Shown here: positions 44,922-52,862 of the stretch, one piece after another | Layout of the letters: every line of letters begins with the position of its first letter | Numbering within the stretch: the first letter of the stretch is position 1 | From: Flavobacterium lacus | GTDB lineage: Bacteria > Bacteroidota > Bacteroidia > Flavobacteriales > Flavobacteriaceae | DNA length: 64,000 bases | Assembly (NCBI RefSeq): GCF_003268815.1 | Contig: NZ_QLSV01000003.1 | Location: 62,001 to 126,000 of the forward strand | Direction of reading: 5' to 3' | Notes under the pieces: model-generated | Databases searched by the model: none | The model's input: the letters and a program-made list of their open reading frames with translations, nothing else | Told to the model about the DNA's origin: nothing | Program-made: the position numbers and the translations under genes

Positions 44922-45860
44922 ATGAAAAAAATAGCCCCATTTTTCATTTTGCTGGCCTTTCTAAACGGAAAAGCCCAGGAATTAAACCTACCATCTTTTA
45001 CGCAATATTTAGCCGATAATCCTTTTTTGATTTCTCCGGTATATGCCGGAATCGGTGATAATGTAAAAATCAGAGCCAACGGATTTACACAATGGGTTGG
45101 AATCAAAGACGCACCCGAAAATATGTCGCTTGCTGCCGATATGCGAATTCACGATCAATCAGGAGTGGGTTTGTATTTGTATAGCGATAAGAACGGAAAC
45201 ACCCGTCAATCAGGAGCAAAAGTGAGTTTTGCCCATCACATTGTAATTGATAAATATGCTGAACAATTTGTTTCGTTTGGTATATCCTACGCATTGAATC
45301 AGTTTAGAATTGAAATTGAAAATTTTACCGGACAAGATATGGCGGTTGTTGACGATAGAAGATTAACCAATCACAATGTTGATGTTGGTTTTTTATATCG
45401 TAAAAACGGTTTCTACGGAAGTTTTACCGTTGCGAATTTATTAAACAAAAATTTAGATGTTTTTAATGATATTGAACCGCTTGAACTTCGTAATTATCAA
45501 GTGTTTTCAGGTTATAAATGGCGAAGCAGTTCAAACAGTGATTTTGAAGTGGAACCATCAGGATTTTTTCAATATTTTGAAAGTGATCAAAGATCTACTA
45601 CCGATTTGAATTTGAAGCTTCGTTTTTATAACTTTGATGATTATTACTGGGCAGGTGTTTCCTATCGGTTTTTAAATGATCAATTGTTGGAACCTTTGAA
45701 CATTGGACCGATGTTGGGATTAAAGAAGAGTAATTTTTACTTCGCTTATTCCTATCAAATCACGCTCAACAAATTGGTGAATTACAATTCGGGTACGCAC
45801 ATGGTTACGCTTGGTATAGATATTTTCCAAGGCATCAGCAACTGTCCGTGCACCTATTAA
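44922..45860 (+). CDS. sprF: SprF, PorP/SprF-family outer-membrane protein needed for SprB surface display
   Basis: From the ATG at 44922 this is a 312-residue protein with signal peptide MKKIAPFFILLAFLNGKAQ. An in-frame ATG at 44865 would add 19 residues and lies within the intercistronic hairpin, so I reject it. Family features: SFTQYLADNPFLISPVYAGIGDNVKIRANGF (in part), QSGVGLYLYSDKNGNT, and the final barrel strand HMVTLGIDIFQG. In F. johnsoniae SprF is required for SprB to reach the surface, and PorP/SprF proteins are usually encoded directly after their large CTD partner, exactly as here. folB begins 9 bases downstream. Confidence 0.93.
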   Translation: MKKIAPFFILLAFLNGKAQELNLPSFTQYLADNPFLISPVYAGIGDNVKIRANGFTQWVGIKDAPENMSLAADMRIHDQSGVGLYLYSDKNGNTRQSGAKVSFAHHIVIDKYAEQFVSFGISYALNQFRIEIENFTGQDMAVVDDRRLTNHNVDVGFLYRKNGFYGSFTVANLLNKNLDVFNDIEPLELRNYQVFSGYKWRSSSNSDFEVEPSGFFQYFESDQRSTTDLNLKLRFYNFDDYYWAGVSYRFLNDQLLEPLNIGPMLGLKKSNFYFAYSYQITLNKLVNYNSGTHMVTLGIDIFQGISNCPCTY

Positions 45861-45869
45861 AAACAACAA

Positions 45870-46229
45870 ATGGGAACAATTAAATTACAAAACATCCGAA
45901 CATTTTCGTTTCACGGCTGTTTGATGGAGGAAAGCAAAATCGGCTCAGATTATTCAATAGATTTGGAAATTAAAACTGATATGCGAAAGTCGGCTACTTC
46001 AGATGAATTGCACGATACAGTTGATTATGTTCACCTAAACAAAGTAGTGGTGGAAGAAATGGCTATTCGCTCCAAGTTATTGGAGCACATTGCTCATCGT
46101 ATTATCAAACGTATTTTTGATGAAATCCCTGCTGTTTCACGCGTGATCGTTTCGGTTTCTAAACTTAATCCGCCTATTGGTGGTGATGTGGAAGCGGTTA
46201 CGGTGGTAATGGAGGAGTATAGGAGTTGA
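45870..46229 (+). CDS. folB: Dihydroneopterin aldolase
   Basis: This 119-residue enzyme of folate synthesis cleaves 7,8-dihydroneopterin to 6-hydroxymethyl-7,8-dihydropterin and glycolaldehyde. It carries IRTFSFHGCLMEESKIGSDY (in parts), the LHDTVDYVHLNKVV segment, LLEHIAHRIIKRIF and the closing SKLNPPIGGDVEAVTVVMEE. Length is normal. It starts only 9 bases after sprF and is therefore probably at the end of the spr transcript, although its function is unrelated to gliding. Confidence 0.95.
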   Translation: MGTIKLQNIRTFSFHGCLMEESKIGSDYSIDLEIKTDMRKSATSDELHDTVDYVHLNKVVVEEMAIRSKLLEHIAHRIIKRIFDEIPAVSRVIVSVSKLNPPIGGDVEAVTVVMEEYRS

Positions 46230-46309
46230 TTTTGTTTCAGGTTTCAAGTTTCAGGTTACTTTTACAAAAGTTTTTTAGCGAATAGCTTTTTAACTTTAAA
46301 CTTTTTATT

Positions 46310-46317
46310 TACATTTG
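46310..46317 (+). promoter_or_regulatory. -7 promoter box of tRNA-Cys
   Basis: Reads TACATTTG (TAnnTTTG), 14 bases before the tRNA 5' end. Confidence 0.5.
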
Positions 46318-46331
46318 CCATCCGATTATAA

Positions 46332-46402
46332 GGCGTCGTGGCCGAGCGGCTAGGCACCGGTCTGCAAAACCGTCTACCCCGGTTCGAATCCGGGCGATGC
46401 CT
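46332..46402 (+). tRNA. tRNA-Cys (GCA anticodon)
   Basis: A 71-base cloverleaf. Acceptor arms GGCGTCG and CGATGCC pair over 7 bp (one G-U), with discriminator U at 46402 as usual for tRNA-Cys. The anticodon GCA is at 46364-46366 in the loop CTGCAAA. The T arm CCCGG-TTCGAAT-CCGGG is intact. No CCA is encoded. It is the only complete tRNA in the window. A terminator with a GAAA tetraloop follows at once. Two degraded copies of its 3' half occur downstream. Confidence 0.95.
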
Positions 46403-46409
46403 CAAAATT

Positions 46410-46437
46410 AAAGCTTCTTGAAAAAGGAGCTTTTTTT
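46410..46437 (+). terminator. Terminator of tRNA-Cys
   Basis: A 10-bp stem (46410-46419 with 46424-46433, one G-U pair) with a GAAA tetraloop, followed by a T tract to 46437. The same design recurs downstream at 46528-46557 and, degraded, at 48090-48118. Confidence 0.85.
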
Positions 46438-46473
46438 GTTTTAAATTTTTATAAAAAATTAATTAAAGATAAC

Positions 46474-46525
46474 GCAAAACCGTCTACTCCGGTTCTCCCG
46501 ATTGCTATCGGGGGGGCGATGCCTC
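46474..46525 (+). pseudogene. Degenerate 3' half of tRNA-Cys, copy 2
   Basis: GCAAAACCGTCTACTCCGGTTC repeats the tRNA from the anticodon through the start of the T arm with one substitution, and CGATGCCTC at 46517-46525 repeats the 3' acceptor strand. Between them the T loop is replaced by a palindrome, CCCGAT-TGCT-ATCGGG (46497-46512). The 5' half is missing, so it cannot be a functional tRNA. It marks the left edge of the islet. Confidence 0.85.
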
Positions 46526-46527
46526 TG

Positions 46528-46557
46528 AAACCTTCGAGGAAACTTGGAGGTTTTTTT
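46528..46557 (+). terminator. Terminator-like hairpin after tRNA copy 2
   Basis: An 11-bp stem (46528-46538 with 46543-46553, two G-U pairs) and a GAAA tetraloop, then a T tract. It is the counterpart of the functional tRNA-Cys terminator and may also act on the GldM-like gene from the other side. Confidence 0.75.
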
Positions 46558-46577
46558 ATTGTAAATTTTTAGAAAAA

Positions 46578-47228
46578 TTAATCAGAAATTCTAACATTAA
46601 TCACACCGGCTTTCTTAAAATAACCTCCTAAACCTTTAGTATAGTTTATGTTATTAATTTTTAATTCACTATTCTTTTTTAACCTTTTAAGTTGATTAAA
46701 TGTATTTTCATCGATTCTATTTCCATTAACATCAATATTTTTATTATCTGAAAATTCAATACTGAAACTTGATACATTAAATTTTAAACCAGTTAATAAA
46801 TTTTCAAAATAAACTGTAATTTCTGCATTTTCCAATTCAGATAATTTCATTAAAACTATACAGTCGATGCAATTTCTATTATTTATTCTTCCTAAAACTG
46901 GTGGAAAATTTAAAATTCTTAGTAGATGTTCTTCAATTATTTTAGAATCATCTTCCAAAATTATTTCTAATTTAACAACCACTTCATTTCCTTGTCCGGG
47001 AGAAATGGAATAATGTCCATTATTATAAGTTAAACCTAAACCAGAAGCTTTGAATGATTTTGCGTTTGGTACAGCAATAGAAATTGGATTTTGAATTCCT
47101 CTATAAACCACATTCAATTTATCAACAGAAATTACTCCTATTTTTGGTTTTGAAACTAATGTAGTATCATTTTGTGCCAATAAAAATTGACAGAAAAGCA
47201 AAGAGCATATAAGTTGAAATTTATTCAT
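46578..47228 (-). CDS. Secreted orphan resembling the C-terminal periplasmic domains of GldM
   Basis: This 216-residue protein has a signal peptide (MNKFQLICSLLFCQFLLAQ) and then two domains that look like the third and fourth periplasmic domains of the T9SS motor protein GldM. Residues about 34-110 read GVISVDKLNVVYRGIQNPISI followed by YSISPGQGNEVVV. Residues about 112-216 read PVLGRINN, then SSFSIEFS, IDVNGNRIDENTFNQLKRLKK and a final KKAGVINVRISD. GldM has the matching VSADKMNVVYRG, NPGAG, RIKDIPAPVG, SGFSFKVSG and LRRAKRG blocks (from memory). The GldM transmembrane helix and first two domains are absent. It lies in the tRNA-flanked islet with higBA. Whether it binds GldK/GldN or SprA, or serves another purpose, is unknown. 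Confidence 0.72.
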   Translation of the reverse strand: MNKFQLICSLLFCQFLLAQNDTTLVSKPKIGVISVDKLNVVYRGIQNPISIAVPNAKSFKASGLGLTYNNGHYSISPGQGNEVVVKLEIILEDDSKIIEEHLLRILNFPPVLGRINNRNCIDCIVLMKLSELENAEITVYFENLLTGLKFNVSSFSIEFSDNKNIDVNGNRIDENTFNQLKRLKKNSELKINNINYTKGLGGYFKKAGVINVRISD

Positions 47229-47248
47229 TCAAAATTTTAAAATAAAAA

Positions 47249-47548
47249 CTATGCAGCATCCGTATTCATAGGTTGAATAGTATCTAATTCATCTTTTTTA
47301 GCCATTTCCTCTTCTTCAATATCATAATCATCTTGTAATCCTAACCAAAACTTAGCAGTAGTACCAAAGTATTTTGATAATCGCAAAGCTGTATCTGCCG
47401 TTATTCTTCTGTTTCCTTTAATAATTTCACTTATGCGAGTTTGAGGAATAAACGTTTCTTTTGATAAACGGTATGCCGATATTTCAAGCGGAACAAGAAA
47501 TTCTTCTTTTAATATTTCACCGGGATGTATGTTTTTTAAAGTTGCCAT
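47249..47548 (-). CDS. higA: HigA-family antitoxin
   Basis: A 99-residue XRE-type helix-turn-helix protein with the HigA signature: IHPGEILKEEFLVPLEISAYRLSKE, then IPQTRISEIIKGNRRITADTALRLSKYFGT and FWLGLQDDYD. HigA binds the HigB toxin and represses the operon promoter. It is the second gene of the module, 11 bases after higB, the inverted toxin-first order typical of higBA. The Asp/Glu-rich C-terminal tail is probably flexible. Confidence 0.93.
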   Translation of the reverse strand: MATLKNIHPGEILKEEFLVPLEISAYRLSKETFIPQTRISEIIKGNRRITADTALRLSKYFGTTAKFWLGLQDDYDIEEEEMAKKDELDTIQPMNTDAA

Positions 47549-47559
47549 AATTTCAATAT

Positions 47560-47841
47560 TTAATGATAATCTATAATTTCTACTTCAAAAGCATTGTCAT
47601 TTTCCCACCTAAAAATTATTCGCCATTGTTTATTAATTCTGATACTATGAAATCCTTCAAGATTTCCGCTTAATTTTTCTAAATGATTTGCCGGTGGAAT
47701 CCTTAAATCATTTATATTTTGAGCATTATTTATCATTCTTAATTTTCTTCTGGCAACATTTTGAATGTCAGAAGGAAGTTTTCTGGATTGATTTCCATGC
47801 CAAATTTTCTCCGTTTCTTTACAGGTAAAACTTTTAATCAC
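47560..47841 (-). CDS. higB: HigB-family toxin (mRNA interferase)
   Basis: A 93-residue RelE-superfamily toxin with the HigB layout: MIKSFTCKETEKIWHG at the start, LPSDIQNVARRKLRMINNA, the LRIPPANHLEKLSG motif and the closing HSIRINKQWRIIFRWENDNAFEVEIIDYH (in parts). HigB toxins cleave mRNA on the ribosome. higA follows after 11 bases. The box on the minus strand at 47867-47874 fits a shared promoter that HigA would repress. Confidence 0.93.
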   Translation of the reverse strand: MIKSFTCKETEKIWHGNQSRKLPSDIQNVARRKLRMINNAQNINDLRIPPANHLEKLSGNLEGFHSIRINKQWRIIFRWENDNAFEVEIIDYH

Positions 47842-47866
47842 AAAACAATAGATTATATACTAACGT

Positions 47867-47874
47867 CAAAGGTA
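47867..47874 (-). promoter_or_regulatory. -7 promoter box of higBA
   Basis: The minus strand reads TACCTTTG (TAnnTTTG), 25 bases upstream of the higB ATG. Confidence 0.5.
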
Positions 47875-48036
47875 AGTGTTTTTTTGTTCACAACAAAATC
47901 GTATTAATACTCAAGGCTTTCTATCTTATTCATAATCATTTCCTTTTCCTTTGGAAAAAAGCCTTGAATACTTAATAGGCTATTCTGAATTCATTTTAAA
48001 GAAAGCTTACGAGGTCTTTTTAACAGAATATTTTTC

Positions 48037-48118
48037 AACATCGTTTACCCCAATTCTTCGAATTGTTATCGGGTAAGGGATGCTATTGGAAGAGTTATTG
48101 AAAAGCTGCTCTTTTTTT
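48037..48118 (+). pseudogene. Degenerate tRNA-Cys 3' fragment plus terminator, copy 3
   Basis: ATCGTTTACCCCAATTC (48040-48056) and GGGATGCT (48077-48084) line up with the tRNA 3' half, and ATTGTTATCGGG in between matches the insertion found in copy 2 but not in the real tRNA. The hairpin at 48090-48113 again has a GAAA tetraloop and a T tract. The copy is more decayed than copy 2 and marks the right edge of the islet. The rest of the 298-base gap (47842-48139) shows nothing further beyond the higBA promoter. Confidence 0.65.
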
Positions 48119-48139
48119 GTTTGTAAATTTTTTAGAAAA

Positions 48140-49375
48140 CTAATCAAAACGGATTGCTTTTACCGGAGATATCTTTGTAATAATATAAGATGGAATAAGT
48201 AAAACTAGTAAACTAACGATAATTGTTCCGAGGTTGAGTAGAAGGATATAAAACCAATTGAAATAGACCGGCGCCTCACTTACATAATAGTTTTCGGGGT
48301 TTAATTTTACAATACCAAATTGTTGCTGCACAAGCATTAATACAATTGCGATGACATTACCCCAAAGCAATCCACGAAGAATAATATGGAATGCGTTGTA
48401 AAGAAATATTTTTCTAACAGTCCAATTATTTGCACCAAGTGCTTTGAGGATTCCAATCATTTGGGTACGTTCAAGAATAAGGACCAAGAGTGCTACAACC
48501 ATGTTAATTGTTGCCACAACAATCATGATGACCAAGATAACGATAATGTTGAAATCAAAGAGTTGCAACCACTCGAAAATGAAATAGTATTTTTCGACAA
48601 TAGTTTTGCTATCGAGCATATAGGAAGTTTGTTCATAGACTTCTTCTCCTTTTTGTTCAATTTTATTGAAATCATCGATAAATATTTCAAAGGCTCCTAC
48701 TTCGTCCGGTTGCCATTTATTGATTCGTTGAACGTGGCGTATGTCTCCCAATATATAAGTAGCATCGAATTCTTGAAATCCGGAGTTGTAAATTCCGGTT
48801 ATGGTGAAAACGCGGAGGTTTGGCATTTCGTTGCTATCTTCTTTCATGAAGAAGGTGTTGAATTTATCGCCCACTTTGAGAAAAAGACGGTTAGCCAAAT
48901 ACTTAGAAATGAGTACTTCAGGGTTTAATTGGTCTTTTACATTTGGCATATTTCCTTCGACAATGTATTCACTTATATTGTCCCATTTGTAATCACTTCC
49001 GACACCTTTGAAAATGACTCCTTCGAAGGATTTTTCAGTTCGGATGATTCCGGCTTTACTGGCTACGGCTTGAATGTGATTGACTCCTTCAACCGTTTTG
49101 AACTCAGGATAAAAATCTTGTTTTGTTGAGACGGGCACTTTGCTGACTTCAGATTGATTATCATCGAAATTAGAAACAATAATATGTCCGTTGAAAGCCG
49201 AAACTTTTTGGCGTATTTTTTGTTGTAAACCCAAGCCGGTTGCTACGGAAACAATCATCATGATGATTCCGATTGCAATGGCAGTTATTGCAATTTTTAT
49301 TATTGGTTTGGATATACTACTTTTATGGTGTTTTGCCGTAGTTAATCGTTTGGCTATGAAATATTCTAATTTCAA
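48140..49375 (-). CDS. FtsX/LolE-like ABC transporter permease
   Basis: This 411-residue protein has the plan of LolC/E and MacB permeases: an N-terminal transmembrane helix (about 26-48, IAITAIAIGIIMMIVSVATGL), a large periplasmic domain to about 270, then three more helices in the FtsX domain. The loop RTQMIGILKALGANNWTVRKIF is the usual site of contact with the ATPase. LolE-type permeases release lipoproteins from the inner membrane. No ATPase gene is adjacent, so the partner is encoded elsewhere, as is common in Bacteroidota. Its stop lies next to the islet boundary and has its own promoter box at 49398-49405. Confidence 0.85.
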   Translation of the reverse strand: MKLEYFIAKRLTTAKHHKSSISKPIIKIAITAIAIGIIMMIVSVATGLGLQQKIRQKVSAFNGHIIVSNFDDNQSEVSKVPVSTKQDFYPEFKTVEGVNHIQAVASKAGIIRTEKSFEGVIFKGVGSDYKWDNISEYIVEGNMPNVKDQLNPEVLISKYLANRLFLKVGDKFNTFFMKEDSNEMPNLRVFTITGIYNSGFQEFDATYILGDIRHVQRINKWQPDEVGAFEIFIDDFNKIEQKGEEVYEQTSYMLDSKTIVEKYYFIFEWLQLFDFNIIVILVIMIVVATINMVVALLVLILERTQMIGILKALGANNWTVRKIFLYNAFHIILRGLLWGNVIAIVLMLVQQQFGIVKLNPENYYVSEAPVYFNWFYILLLNLGTIIVSLLVLLIPSYIITKISPVKAIRFD

Positions 49376-49397
49376 TGTTTATAATTTGAATTCACGA

Positions 49398-49405
49398 CAA
49401 AGATA
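49398..49405 (-). promoter_or_regulatory. -7 promoter box of the LolE-like permease
   Basis: The minus strand reads TATCTTTG (TAnnTTTG), 22 bases upstream of the start at 49375. Confidence 0.5.
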
Positions 49406-49459
49406 CACAAAGTTTTTTGCCACAGATTCCACGGATTTTTACAGATTAAAAAAATAATT

Positions 49460-50725
49460 ATGAAACACAAAATAAGTACATATTTAATTTTAATAGGATG
49501 TTTAATTGTTGCTGTTTCTTGTAAAAGCAACACAAAATTGAATATAGACGAGCAAAGCAATACGGTTTTGGACACTACTACATTAAAACTTTCAATTCAA
49601 ACCGGAGCAGAAAATATTACGAGTTATTTGCCTTTATTAAAAAACAAAAAGGTAGGAATAGTAACTAATCAGACTGGGTTTGTTAGAAAAATTAAAATTA
49701 ATGCTACGGCAGTTCCTCAAAACACAACCTCTGAATTAACAAAAGAAAGTTTGGTGGATTTTTTGTTGGAAAAAAACATCAATCTCCAAAAAATTTATGC
49801 TCCCGAACACGGTTTTCGTGGCACGGCTGATGCCGGAGAATTAATTAAAGACGGAAAAGATACTAAGACCGGATTACCGATAATTTCGCTTTATGGTGAT
49901 AATAAAAAACCGAAACCGGAGCAATTAATTGGTATTGATATGATGGTTTTTGATTTGCAAGATGTAGGTGCGAGGTTTTACACCTATATTTCTTCTTTAC
50001 ATTATGTAATGGAAGCTTGTGCGGAAAACAATATTCCCCTAATCGTTTTAGATCGACCTAATCCGAATGGTGGTATTGTTGATGGCCCTATTTTAGAAAA
50101 AGAATTTACGAGTTTTGTTGGCATGCATCCGATTCCCGTTTTACACGGCATGACGATTGGCGAATATGCCAAAATGATTAATGGCGAAAAATGGTTAAAA
50201 GATGGGATTCAATGCAATTTAACGGTTGTTCCGAATATGAATTATACACACGAAATGGCTTATAGTTTACCCGTAAAACCATCGCCGAATTTACCTAATG
50301 ACCAATCGATTAATTTGTATGCGAGTTTGTGTTTTTTTGAAGGCACGAATGTGAGTGTGGGTCGCGGAACGGAAAAACAATTTCAGATTTATGGTTCACC
50401 TTTTTTAACTAAAAGTACTTTTAGTTTTACACCCAAACCTAATTTAGGAGCCAAAGATCCGGTGCACAATGGCAAACTTTGTTATGGGGAAGATTTGAGT
50501 AACATTGCAAAAGTAAATCGTTTAGAATTGAAATGGTTAATCAAAGCATATAATTCAACTGCTGACAAAAAAGCGTTTTTTAATTCGTTTTTTGTGAAAT
50601 TGGCCGGAACAAAAAAATTGCAAGAACAAATTGAAAAAGGTCTCTCTGAGAATGAGATTAGAAAGAGTTGGGAGAAAGGATTGGATGAGTTTAATTTGGT
50701 TAGAGGGAAGTATTTGATTTATTAG
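49460..50725 (+). CDS. namZ: DUF1343 lipoprotein, NamZ-type exo-beta-N-acetylmuramidase
   Basis: This 421-residue lipoprotein (signal MKHKISTYLILIGCLIVAVSC, Cys 21) carries the DUF1343 domain now known as NamZ, which removes terminal MurNAc from peptidoglycan fragments. Key blocks: KNKKVGIVTNQTGFV, IYAPEHGFRGTADAGE, DLQDVGARFYTYISSLHYVMEA, VLDRPNPNGGIVDGP, SPNLPNDQSINLYASLCFFEGTNVSVGRGTE (in parts) and GSPFL. Length fits the family. It would work in the periplasm in wall turnover, the same broad process as the lytic transglycosylase at 2278-4221. Divergent from the LolE-like permease. Confidence 0.88.
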   Translation: MKHKISTYLILIGCLIVAVSCKSNTKLNIDEQSNTVLDTTTLKLSIQTGAENITSYLPLLKNKKVGIVTNQTGFVRKIKINATAVPQNTTSELTKESLVDFLLEKNINLQKIYAPEHGFRGTADAGELIKDGKDTKTGLPIISLYGDNKKPKPEQLIGIDMMVFDLQDVGARFYTYISSLHYVMEACAENNIPLIVLDRPNPNGGIVDGPILEKEFTSFVGMHPIPVLHGMTIGEYAKMINGEKWLKDGIQCNLTVVPNMNYTHEMAYSLPVKPSPNLPNDQSINLYASLCFFEGTNVSVGRGTEKQFQIYGSPFLTKSTFSFTPKPNLGAKDPVHNGKLCYGEDLSNIAKVNRLELKWLIKAYNSTADKKAFFNSFFVKLAGTKKLQEQIEKGLSENEIRKSWEKGLDEFNLVRGKYLIY

Positions 50726-50758
50726 CAAAGGCTGGAAGATGGGAGCTGAAGGAAAAAT

Positions 50759-51256
50759 CTACAACGGTAGCTTCTCCTTCATTCGTTCTACAATATTATA
50801 GGCCGCTGGACATATTGCCACATTTAGTAACGTTAAATCAGTAATTTGATTGAATTTTTTTCGGTCAGTGTGTGGGAATTCTCGACAAGCTTTTGGACGA
50901 ACATCATAAATAAAACATTTATTGTCAGCTTCTAAAAACGTACACGGAACCGATTTTAAGACATAATCATTCTCCTCATCAATTCGCAAGTACTGATCGA
51001 TGAATTGCTGTGGTTTTTGTCTGAGATGTTTAGAAATTCGTTCAATATCAGCCGAAGTAAAAAGCGGTCCGGTTGTTTTGCAACAATTAGCACAATCTAA
51101 ACAATCGGTTTTTTTAAATTCAGCTTCGTGCAAATCTTGCATTACATAATCTAAATTTTTGGGCGTTTTCTTTTTTAACTTATCAAAATACTTTTTGTTT
51201 TCGATATGCTTATCTTTGGCAAGTTTAGCCAATGTGTCAATTTGAAAATGTGCCAA
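50759..51256 (-). CDS. YkgJ-family cysteine-cluster protein
   Basis: A 165-residue protein with the family motif CxxCxxCC at residues 52-59 (CLDCANCC), followed by ISKHLRQKPQQFIDQYL, then SVPCTFLEADNKCFIYDVRPKACREFP. Two further Cys clusters complete a probable metal or FeS site. The role of this family is unsettled, with Fe-S or zinc binding proposed. The gene converges on namZ and is divergent from the methyltransferase that follows. Confidence 0.88.
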   Translation of the reverse strand: MAHFQIDTLAKLAKDKHIENKKYFDKLKKKTPKNLDYVMQDLHEAEFKKTDCLDCANCCKTTGPLFTSADIERISKHLRQKPQQFIDQYLRIDEENDYVLKSVPCTFLEADNKCFIYDVRPKACREFPHTDRKKFNQITDLTLLNVAICPAAYNIVERMKEKLPL

Positions 51257-51277
51257 TGTATCAATTTTAGATTACTG

Positions 51278-51285
51278 CAAAGTTA
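51278..51285 (-). promoter_or_regulatory. -7 promoter box of the YkgJ-family gene
   Basis: The minus strand reads TAACTTTG (TAnnTTTG), 21 bases upstream of the start at 51256. Confidence 0.45.
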
Positions 51286-51326
51286 AAAACTTTTAAACGC
51301 TTAAACCTCTAAACTCTTAAACTTTT

Positions 51327-52034
51327 ATGAAAGACCTTTTTGGAAAAGCCATTTTAGACTATCAAACCGGTAATGATCCGCAGGATTTGATAACCGAAAC
51401 TTCAATTTCTGAAGCCGATGAAATGAGTGTAGCTTATTTGTTTCGGGATTTTGATGAAATGCCTAAAATTGAACAAAAAGCTTTAGAAATTTCCAAAGGA
51501 AGAATTCTGGATGTGGGCTGCGGTGCCGGAAGTCATTCAATTTATTTACAAGAGAAAGGATTTGATGTTACTTCGATTGATATTTCACCTAATGCTATCA
51601 AAGCTTGCGAATTAAGAGGTTTGAAAAAAGCACAAGTGCAAGATGTGATGCAATTAGAAAATGGAAAATTCGATACGATTTTACTTTTGATGAATGGTGC
51701 CGGAATGTGCGGAAGACTAAAAAACATCACTCAATTTCTTCTAAAGCTAAAAAGTTTATTGACTGAAGACGGTCAGGTTTTAGTAGACAGTTCAGACATC
51801 ATTTATATGTTTGATGACGATGAAGATGGTGGAAAATGGATTCCGGGTGATTCTGAATACTACGGAGAAGTAGAATTTAAAGTAGCCTATAAAGGTCAAG
51901 CTGAAAAACCTTTTGATTGGATGTATATTGATTATAATACGTTGCAAAACGCAGCGTTAGCAAATGGCTTGTCTTGTGAATTAATTAAAGAAGGAGAGCA
52001 TTATGACTATTTGGCCAAATTAAAATTGCTTTAA
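51327..52034 (+). CDS. Class I SAM-dependent methyltransferase
   Basis: A 235-residue protein with SAM motif [21 protein letters not shown], the acidic end of beta-2 [18 protein letters not shown], and motif II-like [17 protein letters not shown], then [15 protein letters not shown]. Residues about 1-50 form an N-terminal helical lid. No substrate can be assigned. The gene ends 1 base before the converging TonB-C gene, so terminators are not visible between them. Confidence 0.85.
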   Translation: MKDLFGKAILDYQTGNDPQDLITETSISEADEMSVAYLFRDFDEMPKIEQKALEISKGRILDVGCGAGSHSIYLQEKGFDVTSIDISPNAIKACELRGLKKAQVQDVMQLENGKFDTILLLMNGAGMCGRLKNITQFLLKLKSLLTEDGQVLVDSSDIIYMFDDDEDGGKWIPGDSEYYGEVEFKVAYKGQAEKPFDWMYIDYNTLQNAALANGLSCELIKEGEHYDYLAKLKLL

Positions 52035-52035
52035 T

Positions 52036-52404
52036 TTAGTTAAAAATAATCGGGATTTTTATTTCAACACTTATTGGATTTCCATTTTTGTGGGCAGGCT
52101 TCCATTCGGGAAAATTTTTCAATGCTCTGAGGATTTCAACTGCGGTATCCATGTCATCAAATTTTAAGAGCTTTACTTTTTCCATTCTGCCCTCTTTATT
52201 TATAAAAAAAGAAACCAATAATTTTTCTCCGTTTTTAATTTTACTTTTATCAAGTCTTGCCATCAAATAAGTATAAAACATATCCATGCCACCCGGAAAT
52301 TCCGGATCTATGACATCTGAGTTTAAATAGACCTCGTCTTCACCTTGAATTTGAGCGTGTACAGAAGAGATTTGAAAAAACAAAAGTAAAAACAAAAATC
52401 GCAT
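52036..52404 (-). CDS. Small periplasmic protein with a TonB C-terminal-like domain
   Basis: This 122-residue protein has a signal peptide (MRFLFLLLFFQISSVHAQ) and then a TonB_C-like fold: DPEFPGGMDMFYTYLMARLD, LLVSFFINKEGRMEKVKLLKFDD and the final EWKPAHKNGNPISVEIKIPIIF. In Bacteroidota this domain often appears alone in small secreted proteins. Without the N-terminal anchor and proline spacer it cannot energise receptors as a normal TonB would. The function is unknown. Confidence 0.8.
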   Translation of the reverse strand: MRFLFLLLFFQISSVHAQIQGEDEVYLNSDVIDPEFPGGMDMFYTYLMARLDKSKIKNGEKLLVSFFINKEGRMEKVKLLKFDDMDTAVEILRALKNFPEWKPAHKNGNPISVEIKIPIIFN

Positions 52405-52430
52405 CGAGAAAAATTATTGATTTTTGAAAA

Positions 52431-52832
52431 TTATTGCATGTATTTCATCATCATTGTTTGCAAGCCCATTCCCCATTCTTGACCAACAGTTTGTCCTTTG
52501 TTATAAAGCACTTCCGTTTTATCTGTTAATTTTTTTCCAGCTGGAGATTCGTAGAATTTTAATAGTGCTTTTACATCATCATGAGTAAATTCCGTCATGT
52601 ACATATCTGCCATTTTACCCATCAAATCATTAATTGAAGCATCTAATTCTTTTTGGAATTCAGCTTTTTTGGCTTCTGGAATATTACTAGCTAAATCTTT
52701 TGTAATCATTTTAAATGTATTCGATTGACCACTCACTTCAAGGTACTTAACTACGTCATTTTTAAATGCATCTTGAGAAAAACCAAGTGTTGTAATCAAT
52801 AAAAGGGCAAAAGTTAAAACTGTTTTTTTCAT
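52431..52832 (-). CDS. DUF2059 family secreted protein
   Basis: A 133-residue protein with a signal peptide (MKKTVLTFALLLITTLGFSQ). The helical body matches DUF2059: VVKYLEVSGQSNTFKMI, LMGKMADMYMTEFTHDDVKALLKFYESPAGKKLTDKT (in parts). The family occurs in the periplasm of many Gram-negatives and has no firm function. It lies between the TonB-C gene and queE in the same direction and may be co-transcribed with the former. Confidence 0.85.
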   Translation of the reverse strand: MKKTVLTFALLLITTLGFSQDAFKNDVVKYLEVSGQSNTFKMITKDLASNIPEAKKAEFQKELDASINDLMGKMADMYMTEFTHDDVKALLKFYESPAGKKLTDKTEVLYNKGQTVGQEWGMGLQTMMMKYMQ

Positions 52833-52862
52833 AATTTTTTTGTTTTGATTTATAAAATAATT

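Noticed and set aside
46474-46525. Possible second functional tRNA-Cys
   Set aside because: The 5' half is absent and the T loop is replaced by a palindrome, so no cloverleaf can form.
46474-48118. An active integrative element at tRNA-Cys
   Set aside because: There is no integrase, excisionase or relaxase between the repeats; at most it is a decayed or integrase-free islet.
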